From an uncultured Eubacteriales bacterium (lineage in GTDB: Bacteria; Bacillota; Clostridia; Oscillospirales; Acutalibacteraceae): 7,225 nt of DNA. The stretch is from positions 1-7,225 of the forward strand of contig ONRO01000406.1 of the NCBI GenBank assembly GCA_900320235.1. The letters are read 5' to 3'. The notes beneath the pieces were generated by a model that was not told where the DNA came from, made no database searches, and saw only the letters and a program-made list of their open reading frames with translations. Both the position numbers and the translations under genes were made by a program. Each line of letters opens with the position of its first letter. Positions within the stretch are counted from its first letter, which is position 1. Shown here piece by piece: positions 5,779 through 7,225 of this stretch.

Positions 5779-6999
5779 TCAGCTTTTTTTCTTTGTTGAC
5801 TCTATACCAGCTATCATTATTGATCCGTCAGCCTTCAGACCTATCGTATGTCTGCTTCCTGCAGATACTGCAACGATATCTGTCCATTTTCCTACATCAC
5901 ACTGTCCGAAGCTGTTGCTTCCCACTGCAACGACTTTTCCATCTGATTTCAGACCGACTGAATGAGCTTCTCCTGCTGAAACAGCTACTATATCCTTCCA
6001 ATCGACCACATTACACTGACCCGATGAATTATATCCTGTTGCAAGAACCCTGCCGTCGGACCGAAGTCCGAGGGTATGTCCTGAAAATACGGATATTGCT
6101 GTTATATTTCTCCATGTTGCAACATCACACTGTCCTTTTCCGTTATAGCCGACTGCTATTACCGTTCCGTCCGAATGAAGTCCGACTGTATGCATGGCTC
6201 CGGCTGCAATTGACACAATATCGTTCCATGATGATGTATTACACTGGCCGTCACGGCTGTTTCCTGCTGTGACAACAGTACCGTTTTTCTTCAGTCCGAC
6301 TGTGTGCAGATATCCTGCGCATATTTTCTTGATATCTGACCACATTCCGACCTTAATCTGTCCATGAGTATTTGAACCGACTGCCACTACTGTGCCATCC
6401 TTTCTCAATCCGACAGTATGTCTTGCTCCAGTGCAGACAGACGCTATATTTTTCCAGTCCCTGACATTACATTCTCCATACAGATTATCTCCGGTTGCTG
6501 TGACATTTCCGTTTGCTCTTAGCATTACAGAAAAACCGCTTCCGGCTGATATCTTTATTATCTTTTCATCAGAATCTTTCTTTTCGGATACAATCTGTAC
6601 CGGTCTTTCTGTTGTACCTGCCATCAGAACATCTCCTGATTCTGTAATACCGATTGTACAGTTTCCGCCTGCAAACAGGCTGACAACATTTTTCCATTCA
6701 TTAACATCACACTGTCCTTTTTTATTATCACCGACGGCAGTAACTGTTCCATCAGGAAATAATACAGCTGCATGATCTACTCCGGCTGCTAATTTAATTA
6801 CATTCTGCCACCCAGAGGCGAGTTTTTCAATTTTTTCATCCTTTCCCTTATACACAACTGTTCCATCAGGTCTGAGAACAAGCGCACTGCTGCCAAAAAA
6901 AACCGCATCAGATTCTGCCTTAAAGTATTTCTTTCTCAGTGCTTTCAATGCAGCTTCATCAAGACTGTATACTGATTCAATTATTATTTTATTATTCAA
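5779..6999 (-). CDS. RCC1-repeat (beta-propeller-like) protein
   Basis: A 406-residue protein built largely from RCC1-family repeats (RCC1/ATS1-type). The repeat consensus is W-x-[DN]-I-V-x-I-x-A-G-x-x-H-T-V-G-L-[KR]-x-D-G-T-V and then V-A-V-G-x-N-x-x-G-Q-C-[DN]-V. Repeat-starting tryptophans are at 64, 102, 182, 220, 258, 296, 334 and 372, with a spacing of exactly 38 except for one degenerate, longer stretch (102-182). No signal peptide or membrane helix is seen, so it is probably cytosolic. RCC1 propellers usually bind protein partners, and the target here is unknown. I chose TTG (6997-6999) because GGAGG (7007-7011) is seven bases upstream. The longer GTG start (7015-7017) would place that ribosome site inside the gene. 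It has its own promoter and terminator, so I infer no functional link to rnf. Confidence 0.9.
   Translation of the reverse strand: MNNKIIIESVYSLDEAALKALRKKYFKAESDAVFFGSSALVLRPDGTVVYKGKDEKIEKLASGWQNVIKLAAGVDHAAVLFPDGTVTAVGDNKKGQCDVNEWKNVVSLFAGGNCTIGITESGDVLMAGTTERPVQIVSEKKDSDEKIIKISAGSGFSVMLRANGNVTATGDNLYGECNVRDWKNIASVCTGARHTVGLRKDGTVVAVGSNTHGQIKVGMWSDIKKICAGYLHTVGLKKNGTVVTAGNSRDGQCNTSSWNDIVSIAAGAMHTVGLHSDGTVIAVGYNGKGQCDVATWRNITAISVFSGHTLGLRSDGRVLATGYNSSGQCNVVDWKDIVAVSAGEAHSVGLKSDGKVVAVGSNSFGQCDVGKWTDIVAVSAGSRHTIGLKADGSIMIAGIESTKKKS
5887..6456 (-). repeat. five uninterrupted 114-bp (38-codon) RCC1 repeats
   Basis: Residues 182-371 of the RCC1 protein are five full units of exactly 38 codons, each opening with TGG (Trp) and ending just after GQC-[DN]-x or a variant of it. 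A sixth unit starts at W372 and is cut short by the C-terminus (IAG, then a Lys-rich tail). The protein repeat is regular but the DNA copies have diverged, so the array looks old and under protein-level selection, not freshly amplified. Confidence 0.85.
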
Positions 7000-7006
7000 T
7001 TCTATT

Positions 7007-7011
7007 CCTCC
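7007..7011 (-). promoter_or_regulatory. ribosome binding site deciding a TTG start for the RCC1 gene
   Basis: GGAGG on the minus strand, followed by AATAGAA and then TTG. The seven-base spacing is ideal. An upstream in-frame GTG at 7015-7017 lacks a comparable site. Confidence 0.8.
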
Positions 7012-7056
7012 GATCACCAGAAATAATCATCTCTACCAACAATTATCATTAATCAT

Positions 7057-7085
7057 AGAATAACACATATTTCTCCATCGGTCAA
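7057..7085 (-). promoter_or_regulatory. sigma-A-type promoter of the RCC1 gene
   Basis: TTGACC (-35, 7080-7085), a 17-base spacer and TATTCT (-10, 7057-7062) on the minus strand, with TG one base before the -10 (extended -10). The predicted start near 7050 gives a leader of about 50 bases. The -35 box lies right at the edge of the GC-rich block that follows. Confidence 0.8.
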
Positions 7086-7165
7086 CCGGCGCATCTCGGC
7101 AGCGTGCCGGCAGCGTGACGCTGCACCCATGACGCGCTATCGCTCCGTATACACTGCGCTCTGAT
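7086..7165. repeat. GC-rich block with direct and inverted repeats, unassigned
   Basis: About 66% G+C (53 of 80 by my count), in sharp contrast to the A/T-rich flanks. It holds a 10-bp direct repeat CGGCAGCGTG (7097-7106 and 7108-7117), the palindrome TGCCGGCA (7105-7112) and a perfect hairpin GCAGCG-TGA-CGCTGC (7110-7124). No convincing gene is present. It could be part of a dispersed intergenic repeat or the end of an element that continues beyond the window. Confidence 0.5.
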
Positions 7166-7225
7166 AGAAAAGTACTGTTGCACTCCCGCGGTACTAACTT
7201 TTTCTTACCATTACTATTCTGTAAG

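Noticed and set aside
5766..6272. Plus-strand open frame opposite the RCC1 gene
   Set aside because: It is the antisense of the 114-bp repeats. Its periodicity is inherited from the real gene.
5887..6456. Regular 114-bp spacing that could suggest a CRISPR or other DNA repeat array
   Set aside because: The period is a multiple of three, the units are diverged in DNA but conserved as protein, and they encode RCC1 repeats. There is no repeat-spacer structure.
7053..7130. A 25-codon minus-strand frame over the GC-rich block and the RCC1 promoter
   Set aside because: It has no ribosome site, overlaps both promoter boxes and owes its Arg/Ala-rich composition to the GC-rich repeat.
1..7225. tRNA, rRNA, known riboswitches or insertion sequences
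   Set aside because: I looked for cloverleaf-like arms, conserved riboswitch cores and transposase motifs on both strands and saw none.

Overview
This window carries a complete, intact Rnf operon (ferredoxin:NAD+ oxidoreductase, an ion-pumping membrane complex) on the minus strand in the order rnfC-D-G-E-A-B. Upstream of it lies a separate minus-strand gene for a protein made of RCC1-type repeats. The C-D-G-E-A-B order, strong GGAGG ribosome sites before nearly every gene, moderate-to-low G+C and clear sigma-A-type promoters point to an anaerobic Clostridia-type Firmicute. A Ruminococcus-like gut bacterium is my best guess, but that is inference from style and not from a marker gene.

Layout from left to right. 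Positions 1-120 hold the possible end of an unidentified plus-strand reading frame. Positions 121-359 are intergenic, with a copy of a 15-bp repeat (174-188) and a hairpin terminator (309-347) just after rnfB. Positions 360-5295 are the six rnf genes. They are packed with 1- to 8-base overlaps, except for an 18-base gap before rnfB, so they are almost certainly one transcript. Positions 5296-5535 hold the rnf leader and promoter (TTGGCG, 17 bp, TATAAT). Positions 5536-5584 are a strong bidirectional terminator. Positions 5585-5778 are the 3' region of the RCC1 gene, with the second copy of the 15-bp repeat. Positions 5779-6999 are the RCC1-repeat gene, probably starting at TTG. Its promoter (TTGACC, 17 bp, TATTCT) is at 7057-7085, followed by a GC-rich, repeat-rich block at about 7086-7165 and unassigned DNA to the end.

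How the genes work together: RnfB takes electrons from reduced ferredoxin. They pass through the Fe-S cluster shared by RnfA and RnfE and the covalently bound flavins of RnfG and RnfD, and reach RnfC, which carries the FMN/NADH site and reduces NAD+. The drop in redox potential drives Na+ or H+ out of the cell. All expected cofactor residues are visible: both flavinylation threonines, the paired RnfA/RnfE cysteines and the ferredoxin cysteine motifs. The flavin transferase ApbE, needed for RnfD and RnfG, is not in the window.

The Rnf system is well known and I see no new enzyme system here. The observations worth following are outside the core genes or at their edges: a structured 140-nt rnf leader with a near-leaderless small reading frame and an imperfect Rex-like palindrome, a 15-bp repeat flanking the operon, the GC-rich block abutting the RCC1 promoter, the cysteine-rich tail of RnfE, and an RCC1 protein with more repeats than a standard seven-bladed propeller.
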